Program-made: the position numbers and the translations under genes | Part shown: positions 25,596 to 33,081 of the stretch, piece after piece | Layout of the letters: every line of letters starts with the position of its first letter | How positions within the stretch are numbered: the first letter of the stretch is position 1 | Source of the DNA: an uncultured Eubacteriales bacterium | Lineage (GTDB): Bacteria > Bacillota > Clostridia > Lachnospirales > Lachnospiraceae | Assembly (NCBI GenBank): GCA_900314555.1 | Contig: OMVQ01000105.1 | Location: forward strand, 1 to 33,081 | Reading direction: 5' to 3' | Length of the DNA: 33,081 nucleotides | The notes under the pieces: generated by a model | What the model was told of the DNA's origin: nothing | What the model saw: only the letters and a program-made list of their open reading frames with translations | Database searches by the model: none

Positions 25596-26768
25596 TTAAA
25601 TAATATCTTCCAAAAAGCTCTCTCCAATGCTTAATTTGTCTACATTCATTATCTGTGCAATTGTCTGTCCGACATCTGCAAATGTACCTCTTATTCCAAG
25701 ATTAACATTTTGCTTTAATGATTTACCATATACTAACAAAGGGACATATTCTCTTGTATGGTCAGTTCCCTTAGTTGTAGGATCACAGCCATGGTCCGCA
25801 TTAATAATCAGGATATCATCTTCTTTCATTTTATCCATCACGTCTGCCAGTCTTTCATCAAACTGTTCTAATCCGATTGCATATCCCTCATAATCATTTC
25901 TGTGTCCCCATTTCGAATCAAACTCAACAAGATTCGTAAATATAAGTCCACTATCTATTGTATCCATATAATCCAGGGTTTTATCCATTCCGTCCATATT
26001 ATCTTTAGTATGAACCGCATCAGTAATACCCTCTTTTGCAAATATATCCTCGATTTTTCCAACTGCCGCAACATTCATTCCATTTTCTTTCATTTTAACA
26101 AGTAAATTATTCTTATCAGGTAATTTAGAAAAATCTCTTCTGTTTGCCGTTCTTGTAAATGGCTTCTCGCCTTCAAATGGTCTTGCTATTACTCTTGCTA
26201 CTTCATCATTTCCTTTTAATATACTTCTTGCTGCCCTGCACATTTCATATAATTCTTCAGGAGAATATACACTTTCGTGACAGGCAATCTGAAATACACT
26301 ATCTGCTGATGTATATACAATCGGTTTCTTAGTAGCTATATGCTCTTCTCCTAATTCTTTTATTATCTCTGTACCTGATGCCACCTTATTACCAAGAACG
26401 CCTGGTACACCGGTATCCTTTATAAATTCGTCAATAATATTCTTAGGAAAACCATCAGGATATGTCGGGAATTTCTTAGGCGAATATATTCCTACCATCT
26501 CCCAATGACCTACTGTAGTATCCTTACCATTTGACATCTCAGCCATCTTACCATAACAACCAATCGGATTATCACATTTATCAATACCGACAATTCCGTT
26601 AATATTGCCTAATCCTATTTTTACCATATTAGGCACTTTTAATCCATTATGCTTCTCTGACACATGACCTATTGTATTCGTTCCGATATCGTCAAACTTA
26701 TATGCATCAGGTAACTCACCCATTCCAACACTATCAAGTATAATCCAAATAACTCTTTTAATCTGCAT
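25596..26768 (-). CDS. deoB: Phosphopentomutase
   Basis: Interconverts (deoxy)ribose 1-phosphate and 5-phosphate, linking nucleoside salvage to central metabolism. 390 residues of the alkaline-phosphatase superfamily with two Mn ions. DSVGMGELPDA at 12-22 supplies the first metal ligands, KDTTVGHWEM holds the phosphorylated Thr (84 or 85), and NADHGCDPTTKGTDHTRE near the C-terminus supplies the rest. Ribosome site GAGG precedes the ATG. It is co-directional with deoA, from which a hairpin insertion separates it. In Bacillus the same gene (drm) also stands beside xerD and pupG/dacF. Confidence 0.96.
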   Translation of the reverse strand: MQIKRVIWIILDSVGMGELPDAYKFDDIGTNTIGHVSEKHNGLKVPNMVKIGLGNINGIVGIDKCDNPIGCYGKMAEMSNGKDTTVGHWEMVGIYSPKKFPTYPDGFPKNIIDEFIKDTGVPGVLGNKVASGTEIIKELGEEHIATKKPIVYTSADSVFQIACHESVYSPEELYEMCRAARSILKGNDEVARVIARPFEGEKPFTRTANRRDFSKLPDKNNLLVKMKENGMNVAAVGKIEDIFAKEGITDAVHTKDNMDGMDKTLDYMDTIDSGLIFTNLVEFDSKWGHRNDYEGYAIGLEQFDERLADVMDKMKEDDILIINADHGCDPTTKGTDHTREYVPLLVYGKSLKQNVNLGIRGTFADVGQTIAQIMNVDKLSIGESFLEDII

Positions 26769-26815
26769 AACATCAACCTCTTTTCTTGCTTTTCACAACC
26801 TGCTTTATATCTCTA

Positions 26816-26824
26816 ATAATATCA
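26816..26824 (-). promoter_or_regulatory. Extended minus-10 promoter of deoB
   Basis: On the minus strand TGATATTAT (TG at 26823-26824, hexamer at 26816-26821) forms an extended -10. The -35 region is weak (TGGAAA at 17 bases). It points away from the plus-strand aroF promoter at 26886-26914, so the two genes diverge from this 187-base gap. Confidence 0.5.
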
Positions 26825-26885
26825 TATTTTCATACTTTTTTCCAGTTACAAACATTTATTGATATAGGAAATCATTATTAGTTGC

Positions 26886-26914
26886 TTGTTTTTTTGACAC
26901 ATATATATTATAAT
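26886..26914 (+). promoter_or_regulatory. Promoter of the DAHP synthase gene
   Basis: TTGTTT (26886-26891), a 17-base spacer and a perfect TATAAT (26909-26914) on the plus strand. The leader is only about 35 bases, too short for a T-box or riboswitch, and shows no hairpin. Control is therefore likely at the enzyme or promoter level. Confidence 0.65.
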
Positions 26915-26955
26915 ATCATCTAAAAGTTTATATACAGATTAAGGAGGACAACATA

Positions 26956-27984
26956 ATGAGTTTCGATTTTTTAAAGAAAATGCCAACTCCTGCTGAAATT
27001 AAAGAAGAATTTCCATTACCAGAAAACCTTGTAAAATTAAAAGCAGACAGAGATGACATGATTAAAAAAGTATTTACAGGTGACTCTGATAAGTTTTTAT
27101 TAGTAATAGGACCTTGCTCTGCAGATAATGAAGATGCAGTTGCAGATTATGTTTCAAGATTAGCTAAGGTTCAGGAAAAAGTTAAAGATAAGATTTTAAT
27201 TATTCCAAGAATCTATACAAACAAGCCTCGTACAACAGGTATGGGCTATAAAGGTATGTTACATCAGCCTGATCCAGAGAAGAAACCTGACCTTGTAGCA
27301 GGTCTTATGGCTATCAGAAGAATGCACATAAGAATTATGAATGAAACAGGACTTACTGCTGCTGATGAAATGCTTTATCCAGAGAATTACAGATATTTCT
27401 CAGATATTTTATCTTATGTTGCAATCGGCGCCCGTTCAGTAGAGGACCAGCAGCACAGATTAACAGTAAGCGGAATGGACATTCCAGCCGGAATGAAGAA
27501 CCCAACAAGTGGTGACTTATCAGTTATGCTTAACTCAGTTATAGCTGCTCAGTCAGGACATACATTTATCTACAGAGGATATGAAGTAAAGACAACAGGT
27601 AACGAACTTACACATACAATCTTACGTGGTGCTGTTAATAAGCATGGTCAGTGTATTCCTAACTATCACTATGAAGATTTAATTCGTCTCCACAATATGT
27701 ATAGCGAATTAGACCTCAAAAACCCTGCTGTTATCGTTGACTGTAACCATTCTAATTCAGCTAAACAGTATATTGAACAGATTAGAATATCAAAAGAAGT
27801 TCTTCATAGTATGAGACATTCTTCAGATATTAATAATTTTGTTAAAGGTTTAATGATTGAAAGTTACATAGAGCCAGGTTCTCAGAAAGTCGGAGAACAT
27901 ATCTATGGTAAATCAATCACAGATCCTTGCATCGGCTGGGATCAGACAGAAACATTAATTCTTGATATCGCTGATTTATTATAA
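26956..27984 (+). CDS. aroF: 3-deoxy-7-phosphoheptulonate synthase (class I, AroF/G/H type)
   Basis: Condenses phosphoenolpyruvate and erythrose 4-phosphate into DAHP, the first step toward chorismate. 342 residues. Diagnostic segments are VIGPCSADNEDAV (metal-ligand Cys), YTNKPRTTGMGYKG, GARSVEDQQHR, DCNHSNSAKQY, and the C-terminal EHIYGKSITDPCIGWDQTE. The N-terminal helix region (1-45) is the part that in E. coli paralogues forms the feedback site. GGAGG is eight bases before the ATG. It is the only plus-strand gene, standing alone between deoB and xerD with its own promoter and terminator, and should feed the trp operon in this window. Which amino acid inhibits it cannot be told. Confidence 0.95.
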   Translation: MSFDFLKKMPTPAEIKEEFPLPENLVKLKADRDDMIKKVFTGDSDKFLLVIGPCSADNEDAVADYVSRLAKVQEKVKDKILIIPRIYTNKPRTTGMGYKGMLHQPDPEKKPDLVAGLMAIRRMHIRIMNETGLTAADEMLYPENYRYFSDILSYVAIGARSVEDQQHRLTVSGMDIPAGMKNPTSGDLSVMLNSVIAAQSGHTFIYRGYEVKTTGNELTHTILRGAVNKHGQCIPNYHYEDLIRLHNMYSELDLKNPAVIVDCNHSNSAKQYIEQIRISKEVLHSMRHSSDINNFVKGLMIESYIEPGSQKVGEHIYGKSITDPCIGWDQTETLILDIADLL

Positions 27985-28078
27985 TATGATGCCAGGGGTA
28001 AAATGTCAAAAAGGCTTATTATTCTTGCATAATATAAGTTTAATGCATTTATATTTTAATTATTAAATAAATATCAAA

Positions 28079-28236
28079 TTGTACAGAAATTCTTTCGCAT
28101 TTTCCGTACAAACAAAATAAAAATACTGTGTCAGGAAATTTCTAGAACATCTCCTGACACAGTATTTTATTTTAGAGTTATAGGACAAAACGTGTTGATG
28201 GCTAATCCCAGCCATCAAACGTTCTGTCCTATAGCT
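28079..28236. repeat. Three hairpins in series between aroF and xerD
   Basis: Stem 1: TTGTAC (28079-28084) with GTACAA (28105-28110), extended by GAAA/TTTC with one mismatch. Stem 2: the strong terminator at 28119-28168. Stem 3: a 64-base hairpin in which AGAG-TATAGGACA-type arms (28173-28190, 28220-28237) enclose the perfect arms TTGATGGCT (28195-28202 region) and AGCCATCAA (28210-28218). The serial arrangement recalls the insertions at 1467-1622 and 25429-25593, but I see no flanking direct repeat and the CCTGCG loop word is missing. Confidence 0.6.
28119..28168. terminator. Two-way terminator between aroF and xerD
   Basis: AAAATACTGTGTCAGGA pairs with TCCTGACACAGTATTTT over 17 bases around a 16-base loop. 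A-rich and T-rich flanks on the two sides give a U-tract to each strand. It can therefore stop both the plus-strand aroF message and the minus-strand xerD message. Confidence 0.9.
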
Positions 28237-28272
28237 CTTATTTTAACATCTTATTTTAATATCTTAATATTA

Positions 28273-28346
28273 ATTCTTATTTTCTTTAGATTTTAATATT
28301 CTTATTTCTTTAGGTCTTAATATTCTTATTTTTATTTAGATTTTAT
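28273..28346. repeat. AT-rich tandem repeat, three units of 24-25 bp
   Basis: Three imperfect copies of a unit like ATTCTTATTTCTTTAG followed by RTYTTAAT stand head to tail at 28273-28297, 28298-28321 and 28322-28346, with degenerate flanking copies. They lie just past the end of xerD. No gene is present between 27985 and 28393 apart from the hairpins described. It is probably a slippage-prone, non-functional tract. Confidence 0.6.
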
Positions 28347-28393
28347 ATTTCATCTTTATTGCTTAATCTATTTAATCTTATCATTGTTATATC

Positions 28394-29284
28394 TTATTTT
28401 CTTGGATGATTCTTAGAATATTCATCTCTTAACTTAGAACCTTTCATATTAACATACATCTGCGTGGTTGCTACTACTGAATGTCCAAGCATCTCCTGTA
28501 CCGCCTGAAGATTTGCACCATTTTCCACAAGATGAAGTGCAAATGAATGTCTGAGTGTATGTGGTGTAATAGTCTCGTCTATTCCTGCCATCTCACCATA
28601 TGATTTAATAATTTTCCAAAAGCCTTGTCTGCTCATTGCTCCACCCGAACAATTCACAAACAGGATATCACTTTCCTTACCCTTAAGCAAAGCTTCTCTT
28701 GCAGTTTCAATATATTTCATTACAGCATTTTTAGCAGATAATCCAAAAGGCACAACTCTTTCTTTATTCTCATCACGTCCATGGCATACTATATAGCCTA
28801 ATTGCAGATTAACATCTTCTAAACGTAATCCGATAAGTTCTGATACTCTTATTCCTGTTGCATATAATAACTCAAGCATTGCTTTATCTCTTATGCCTTT
28901 ATTATTCTTGTCAGATGGCTGCTTCAACAGCCTGTCAACTTCTTCTACACTTAATACATTAGGAGTCTTTTTCTCATTTACAGGACCTCTAAGTAACAAC
29001 GTCGGGTCACTGTCAATTTTACCAATCTGTAACATATAATGGAAATATGCTTTCATCGAAGCAATATATCTCGAAATCGTAGCTGATGCACAGCCACTCT
29101 TCTCTAACCACAATATGTATGTATTAATGCTTGTCGCAGTAATCTTCTCAGGAGAATAGTATCCCTGCTTCTTAAAATACTGACTCATCTTTATCAAATC
29201 CCTTTTATAGGAAATTGATGTATTCTCAGATACCTGCTTTATATCTCTTAGAAAAGATATAAAGAGCTCAATCGTCTCTTCCAT
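28394..29284 (-). CDS. xerD: Tyrosine recombinase XerD
   Basis: Site-specific recombinase that resolves chromosome dimers at dif together with XerC. 296 residues: a SAM-like N-terminal core-binding domain (about 1-90) and a catalytic domain holding Arg146 (ATGIRVSE), Lys174, His242 and Arg245 (HTLRHS), His268 (LGHS) and nucleophile Tyr277 (QMYVN). These positions align with the XerD set, favouring chromosome maintenance over a mobile-element integrase. I prefer the ATG at 29284 with GGGTGG just before it; an ATG at 29302 precedes that site. It lies 77 bases after spoIIM, as in the Bacillus neighbourhood. Confidence 0.93.
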   Translation of the reverse strand: MEETIELFISFLRDIKQVSENTSISYKRDLIKMSQYFKKQGYYSPEKITATSINTYILWLEKSGCASATISRYIASMKAYFHYMLQIGKIDSDPTLLLRGPVNEKKTPNVLSVEEVDRLLKQPSDKNNKGIRDKAMLELLYATGIRVSELIGLRLEDVNLQLGYIVCHGRDENKERVVPFGLSAKNAVMKYIETAREALLKGKESDILFVNCSGGAMSRQGFWKIIKSYGEMAGIDETITPHTLRHSFALHLVENGANLQAVQEMLGHSVVATTQMYVNMKGSKLRDEYSKNHPRK

Positions 29285-29361
29285 AGTATCCACCCTTTGC
29301 ATCTATAGTTTTTTCTGAAATACCCATATAGGAATTATTATATAGTCTTTAGCTGATAAAA

Positions 29362-29907
29362 TCAAATGATTTTTGACATAATGAAAATATTTATAAAACA
29401 TTCCGTTAAACTTAGTAAAATTATAGCAATAATCAGTTTAAATACCTCTCTTATTCCTGTCTGTTTTCTCTGGGTAAAATCTTCAAAATCCATTTTCTTA
29501 ATAAGAAACCATATTATAATTATGTATAGAATCATATGTGGCTGCGTAAACAATAGATACCACAACACTCCGGTACTTCCTTTTGCTACTGTAAACAATC
29601 CTATTAAAATACTGTTTTTCACCCCGAAATACCATAAAAATGCAGAATGAAATAATACTCTATAGCTTGTAAGCCCTAGAACAATCAGAAAGATAATTTC
29701 CTTTGTCCTACTTAATAAAACATAGATAAAATAATCTTTCTCACATATTTCCCTGAAATTCATTCTGCCGATAATATAATTATAATAAATAACAAGATTG
29801 TTTTTATTAACATCATTAAGACAATTGAATAAAACCGTTCCACATATCACTCCTAATAACATACTCATTAGTAAAAATATATATGTTTTTCGATAAGAAA
29901 AAAGCAT
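29362..29907 (-). CDS. spoIIM: Stage II sporulation protein M
   Basis: Membrane protein of the DUF95/SpoIIM family, 181 residues, with four to five hydrophobic segments (about 8-28, 68-95, 98-112, 124-138, 152-178). In Bacillus SpoIIM joins SpoIID and SpoIIP to drive peptidoglycan remodelling during forespore engulfment. Recognition rests on segments such as ILIGLFTVAKGSTGVLWYLLFTQPHM's overall pattern and strongly on position between a NUDIX gene and xerD. GAGGG precedes the ATG by ten bases. A sigma-E-like promoter lies at 29962-29991. Presence suggests a sporulation-capable lineage or a relic of one. Confidence 0.82.
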   Translation of the reverse strand: MLFSYRKTYIFLLMSMLLGVICGTVLFNCLNDVNKNNLVIYYNYIIGRMNFREICEKDYFIYVLLSRTKEIIFLIVLGLTSYRVLFHSAFLWYFGVKNSILIGLFTVAKGSTGVLWYLLFTQPHMILYIIIIWFLIKKMDFEDFTQRKQTGIREVFKLIIAIILLSLTECFINIFIMSKII

Positions 29908-29961
29908 ATCTCATTCACCCTCTTTTTCAAAATCATAAAATTTTGGATAAGTCCTTAAATG

Positions 29962-29991
29962 AATATATGCTTTTCTCTATTTAATATATTA
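29962..29991 (-). promoter_or_regulatory. Possible sigma-E-type promoter of spoIIM
   Basis: On the minus strand TAATATA (29985-29991), 15 bases and CATATATT (29962-29969) resemble the sigma-E consensus (kmATAtt, N14-15, CATAcAnT) with one mismatch in each element. Bacillus spoIIM is known to be sigma-E dependent. In AT-rich DNA chance matches are common, so this is tentative. Confidence 0.4.
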
Positions 29992-30105
29992 CTATTTTTA
30001 ATATATAATTCTATATGTCTTATTAATATTTTGATTGTACATATTTCAGATTCAGAATTATATAACATCTACGCTTATAATATAATACACCTATTCTGAT
30101 ATAAA

Positions 30106-30639
30106 CTATAAGTAGAATGTCTTATATGCTAATATTGCCGATACAGTTTTCGAGTCCTGCATTTCACCTTTTCTAATCATATTAAGCAGTTCATCTATAT
30201 CATATTCCTGTATCTCTATATTCTCATCTTCATCTAAATGCTGGTGAGTTTTAATAAGATTCCTTGCAACAAACACATCAATTCTTTCATTACAAAATGC
30301 AACTGTTGTCCTTAGAGATAACAGAAACTCTAAATCATCTGATTTATATCCTGTTTCCTCTTCTAATTCTCTCGCCGCACATTCTATCATTGGCTCATCT
30401 ACATTTTCAAGCCCTCCTGCCGGCAATTCAATTGTAAATCTGTCTAATGCATTTCTCCATTGCTTAACAAGAAGAATCTTACCATCATCAGTTATTGGAA
30501 TAACGGCGGCTGCACCATTATGTCCTATAAAGTCCCATTCAACATGATTTCCATTAGGAACTTCTATATAATCCTTGTACATATTTATAATTGTACCCTT
30601 ATGCACAAGCTCTCTTTTAACTCTGTTATATTTTTCCAT
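30106..30639 (-). CDS. nudF: NUDIX hydrolase, ADP-ribose pyrophosphatase type
   Basis: Hydrolyses ADP-ribose and related nucleoside diphosphate sugars to AMP and a sugar phosphate. 177 residues. The Nudix box is complete: Gly76, Glu82 and the Arg90-Glu91 to Gly97 run (GLENVDE, then AARELEEETGY). The WDFIGHNGAAAVIPITDDGKILLVKQWR lead-in, with its conserved VKQWR, is typical of the NudF group. It starts one base after the proC stop; GAGGG lies eleven bases upstream. Its position before spoIIM and xerD repeats the Bacillus order. Confidence 0.9.
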   Translation of the reverse strand: MEKYNRVKRELVHKGTIINMYKDYIEVPNGNHVEWDFIGHNGAAAVIPITDDGKILLVKQWRNALDRFTIELPAGGLENVDEPMIECAARELEEETGYKSDDLEFLLSLRTTVAFCNERIDVFVARNLIKTHQHLDEDENIEIQEYDIDELLNMIRKGEMQDSKTVSAILAYKTFYL

Positions 30640-30640
30640 A

Positions 30641-31435
30641 TTAATTTATGCCCTCTGACTTCTTATAACACTCATCTGTTGCTTTAATAATAGAATTTCT
30701 AAAGCCATATTCTTCAAGTGCTGATACTCCGGCAATTGTTGTTCCGCCAGGTGAACATACCCGATCTTTTAATTTGCCAGGGTGTTCTTTAGTCTCTAAG
30801 ACCATTTTAGCTGAACCCATAACTGCCTGTGCAGCCATTTCATAAGCCACATCTCTTGGTAAACCATATTTAACAGCACCATCAGCTAATGCTTCAATAA
30901 ACATATATACATATGCAGGTGAACTGCCACTCACACATACAACAGCACTCATCTGACGTTCTTCTACTTTTCTGTATCTTCCAAATGATGAGAATATTTT
31001 ATCGATAACATCTCTTTCGTTAAAATCAAATAATTTGTCATCATAGCAGATTCCTGTCATACCATTGCCTAATAATGCAGGTGTGTTTGGCATTGCACGA
31101 ACAATTCTCTTATCAAAACCTAATGCATTCTTAAGTGTATCAATAGTTATTCCCGGAGCAATAGAAATCACAACATGGTCAGGTCTTATAACATTTTCAA
31201 TATTCTTAAGCACTTGATTGTAGTATTGAGGTTTTACTGCCAAAATAACATATTTTGCCTTATTTGCACATTCAGCATTTGACTCGGCATATTCTATACC
31301 TGTTTCTTCACTTACTGTCATACAACGTTCTTTATTTACATCTGTAAATATAATATCATTCTTTGGAAATACCTGTAATATTCCTTTTAACATAGCATAT
31401 CCCATGTTACCCATTCCAATAAAACCTATTTTCAT
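30641..31435 (-). CDS. proC: Pyrroline-5-carboxylate reductase
   Basis: Last step of proline synthesis, reducing pyrroline-5-carboxylate with NAD(P)H. 264 residues. An N-terminal Rossmann motif, GFIGMGNMGYAMLKG, begins the nucleotide domain. AVKPQYYNQVL, RAMPNTPALLGNGMTG, and the C-terminal dimerisation signature with VCSPGGTTIAGVSALEEYGFR are all diagnostic. Ribosome site AGAGGA precedes the ATG. It sits 22 bases after the aminotransferase and one base before the NUDIX gene, so the three are probably co-transcribed. Confidence 0.95.
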   Translation of the reverse strand: MKIGFIGMGNMGYAMLKGILQVFPKNDIIFTDVNKERCMTVSEETGIEYAESNAECANKAKYVILAVKPQYYNQVLKNIENVIRPDHVVISIAPGITIDTLKNALGFDKRIVRAMPNTPALLGNGMTGICYDDKLFDFNERDVIDKIFSSFGRYRKVEERQMSAVVCVSGSSPAYVYMFIEALADGAVKYGLPRDVAYEMAAQAVMGSAKMVLETKEHPGKLKDRVCSPGGTTIAGVSALEEYGFRNSIIKATDECYKKSEGIN

Positions 31436-31457
31436 GACTTCCTCTTTTCCGCACCTG

Positions 31458-32744
31458 TTATGCTGTTTCTAATAATTTATCAACGCTTACTAATTTAACA
31501 CATAATATGAATAACTCTGTTGCCTGTTTTAATTCTTCTTCTGTAGGCAATGATGGAGCAATTCTTATATTGCTGTCGTTAGGATCTTTCTTATATGGAT
31601 ATGTTGCGCCTGCTCCTGTAAGTGTAACTCCTGCTTCTTTACATTTAGCTACAACAGCTTTTGCACAGCCATCCATTGTCTCAAACGAAATGAAGTATCC
31701 GCCCTTTGGTTTTACCCATGAAGCTATTCCAAGTCCTGATAATTCTTTTTCAAATTCATTAATTACAGCTTCGAATTTTGGTCTTAAAATTGCTGCATGC
31801 TTCTTCATATGTTCATAGACACCATTTACATCTTTAAAATATCTGGCATGTCTTAACTGATTTACCTTATCATGACCAATTGTCTGGATTGTCATTGTTC
31901 TCTTAACATCATCAAGGTTAGCCTTTGAAGCAGCAAGTGCTGAAATACCACCACCTGCAAATGTAACTTTTGATGTAGAACAGAATTCATATACCATATC
32001 TTCATTGCCATTTTTTCTACATTCTGCAAATATCTCTAATAGTTCATCTTTATCATCTTCATATAAATCATGAATTGCATAAGCATTATCCCAGAAAATT
32101 CTAAAATCCTTAGCTGCTGGTTTAAGTGCTGCAAATCTCTTAACAACCTCATCAGAATATGTTATACCCTGTGGATTAGAATATTTAGGAACACACCATA
32201 TACCTTTAACGCTTTCATCATTATTTACATACTTTTCAACTAAGTCCATATCAGGGCCATCAGCTTTCATTGGTATATTAATCATCTCTACATCAAATAA
32301 TTCTGTAATGGCAAAATGTCTGTCATATCCCGGTACAGGGCATAAGAATTTAACTTTATCTAATTTACTCCATGGTGTGCTGCCAAGAACACCAAAAAGC
32401 ATTGCACGAGATACCATATCGTACATTATATTTAAACTTGCATTACCAAATACTATAACATTATCAGAAGATACACCTAATATGTCAGCCATTATCTTCT
32501 TAGCTTCTGATATACCATCTAAGATTCCATAATTTCTTACATCTACGCCATCTTCACACTTTAAATCTGAAGAACTGTTTACAACATCTAACATATCTCT
32601 TGATAAATCGAGCTGTTTAGCTGCCGGTTTACCTCTTGACATATCTAACTTTAATCCTTTAGCCGCAGCCTCTTTGTACTCTTTCTCAAGTTCATCTTTA
32701 ATTGCTAATAATTCATCTCTAGTTAATTCACTATACGACTTCAT
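31458..32744 (-). CDS. Class I/II aminotransferase, AspT-like family
   Basis: PLP-dependent aminotransferase of about 428 residues, of the long type (PF12897-like, typified by corynebacterial AspT) marked by LDMSRGKPAAKQLDLS near the N-terminus. The cofactor region shows SNPQG, WDNAYAIHDL (Asp219 should contact the PLP nitrogen) and FCSTSKVTFAGGG, with the Schiff-base Lys259. A C-terminal KGGYFISFE and NIRIAPSLP complete the fold. Aspartate is the likeliest amino donor by family, but specificity is not certain. The ATG at 32744 follows GGAGG by six bases; an upstream ATG at 32768 has none. It heads a unit with proC and nudF. Confidence 0.9.
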   Translation of the reverse strand: MKSYSELTRDELLAIKDELEKEYKEAAAKGLKLDMSRGKPAAKQLDLSRDMLDVVNSSSDLKCEDGVDVRNYGILDGISEAKKIMADILGVSSDNVIVFGNASLNIMYDMVSRAMLFGVLGSTPWSKLDKVKFLCPVPGYDRHFAITELFDVEMINIPMKADGPDMDLVEKYVNNDESVKGIWCVPKYSNPQGITYSDEVVKRFAALKPAAKDFRIFWDNAYAIHDLYEDDKDELLEIFAECRKNGNEDMVYEFCSTSKVTFAGGGISALAASKANLDDVKRTMTIQTIGHDKVNQLRHARYFKDVNGVYEHMKKHAAILRPKFEAVINEFEKELSGLGIASWVKPKGGYFISFETMDGCAKAVVAKCKEAGVTLTGAGATYPYKKDPNDSNIRIAPSLPTEEELKQATELFILCVKLVSVDKLLETA

Positions 32745-32830
32745 TTTAATCCTCCATTTTGGGAACATTTGGCAAAACCTATAAATATATTTCTGCTTTT
32801 TTCCTGGCTCCCATCTGTATTTTCTAAACT

Positions 32831-32859
32831 ATTTTAATATAATAGTCTGTATTTTGCAA
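32831..32859 (-). promoter_or_regulatory. Promoter of the aminotransferase unit
   Basis: TTGCAA (32854-32859), a 17-base spacer and TAAAAT (32831-32836) on the minus strand. The leader of about 80 bases can form a TGGGA/TCCCA stem (about 32757-32814) that would lie just upstream of the ribosome site; I do not recognise it as a known riboswitch. The stretch 32860-32990 is AT-rich and empty. Confidence 0.6.
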
Positions 32860-32990
32860 TACTTATTGTCTCTGCGAAGCATATTATATTTATATATTAA
32901 AACTACAAAAATGATATACCAAAATTACATATCCACATATGTTTTTAATATACATAAGAATATCAGTTATGAAATTTTATATCATATCTA

Positions 32991-33081
32991 ATTCTATAGA
33001 ATAAAGAATGTCGCTTGCGACATTCTCCGCCTGCGGCGGGTTGCGATAGCAACATTTTCTGCTCCGCCGCAGTGCGATCCT
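32991..33081. repeat. GC-rich hairpin cluster at right edge (incomplete)
   Basis: Several perfect hairpins stand side by side in strikingly GC-rich sequence. ATTCTATAGAAT (32991-33002) is self-complementary. AGAATGTCGC/GCGACATTCT is at 33005-33026. CCGCC-TGC-GGCGG is at 33027-33039. GTTGC-GATA-GCAAC is at 33040-33053. CTGCGGCGG (33031-33039) can instead pair with CCGCCGCAG (33064-33072) to enclose the last one. The CCTGCG word links it to the insertions near trpS and deoA. It runs off the window, so its end and any flanking repeat are unseen. Confidence 0.6.

Noticed and set aside
1..33081. tRNA or rRNA genes
   Set aside because: I saw no cloverleaf with TTCRA and CCA-end features and no rRNA-like segments.

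Overview
The window is AT-rich, densely coded DNA from a Gram-positive anaerobe. I infer a member of the Lachnospiraceae (Clostridia), perhaps close to Lachnospira/[Eubacterium] eligens. The reasons are a tryptophan operon under a T-box leader, spoIIM-xerD-deoB-deoA-dacF-scpA-scpB gene order, an LtaS-type enzyme, GGAG/GAGG ribosome sites and low GC. No database search was possible, so the taxon is an inference. Every gene except one (the DAHP synthase, plus strand) lies on the minus strand, so the window reads from high to low coordinates.

Layout, high to low. (1) 32744-28394: aspartate-type aminotransferase, proC, nudF-type NUDIX hydrolase, spoIIM (with a sigma-E-like promoter) and xerD. (2) 28393-27985: hairpins, a two-way terminator and AT-rich tandem repeats. 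(3) 26956-27984, plus strand: class I DAHP synthase, the entry enzyme of aromatic amino acid synthesis. (4) 26768-19179: deoB, deoA, ltaS, dacF, scpA, scpB, which with group 1 form an old Firmicute neighbourhood also known from Bacillus. (5) 18697-15127: maltodextrin-type ABC importer genes malE, malF and malG, without an ATPase. (6) 14930-7739: a complete tryptophan operon trpEGDCFBA behind a sigma-70-type promoter and a Trp-specific T-box (TGG specifier, T-box motif, terminator). (7) 7601-6030: SpoVB/MurJ-like flippase. (8) 5865-3604: polar amino acid ABC importer. (9) 3456-1782: a DUF2156 protein overlapping a GNAT acetyltransferase. (10) 1464-373: trpS.

The tryptophan theme recurs: DAHP synthase feeds chorismate, trpEGDCFBA makes tryptophan, TrpS charges tRNA-Trp, and the T-box reads tRNA-Trp charging.

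The most unusual content is non-coding. Upstream of trpS (1467-1622) and between deoB and deoA (25429-25593) sit two insertions of about 140-146 bp. Each is built of four tandem hairpins and flanked by a 16-19 bp direct repeat that contains the gene's ribosome binding site. Each therefore lies between a displaced duplicate ribosome site and the working one, just before the start codon. Stem sequences differ between the two, while the loops and one end share short words (CCTGCG/CGCAGG, GCAT-AGC, TGTGAAA). A GC-rich hairpin cluster at the right edge and a 200-bp palindrome at the left edge may be related. I regard this as the best candidate for an undescribed element family. Other points of note are a terminator that buries the dacF ribosome site, an LtaS enzyme with an added C-terminal TIG-like domain, and TrpA with Glu in place of the catalytic Asp60.
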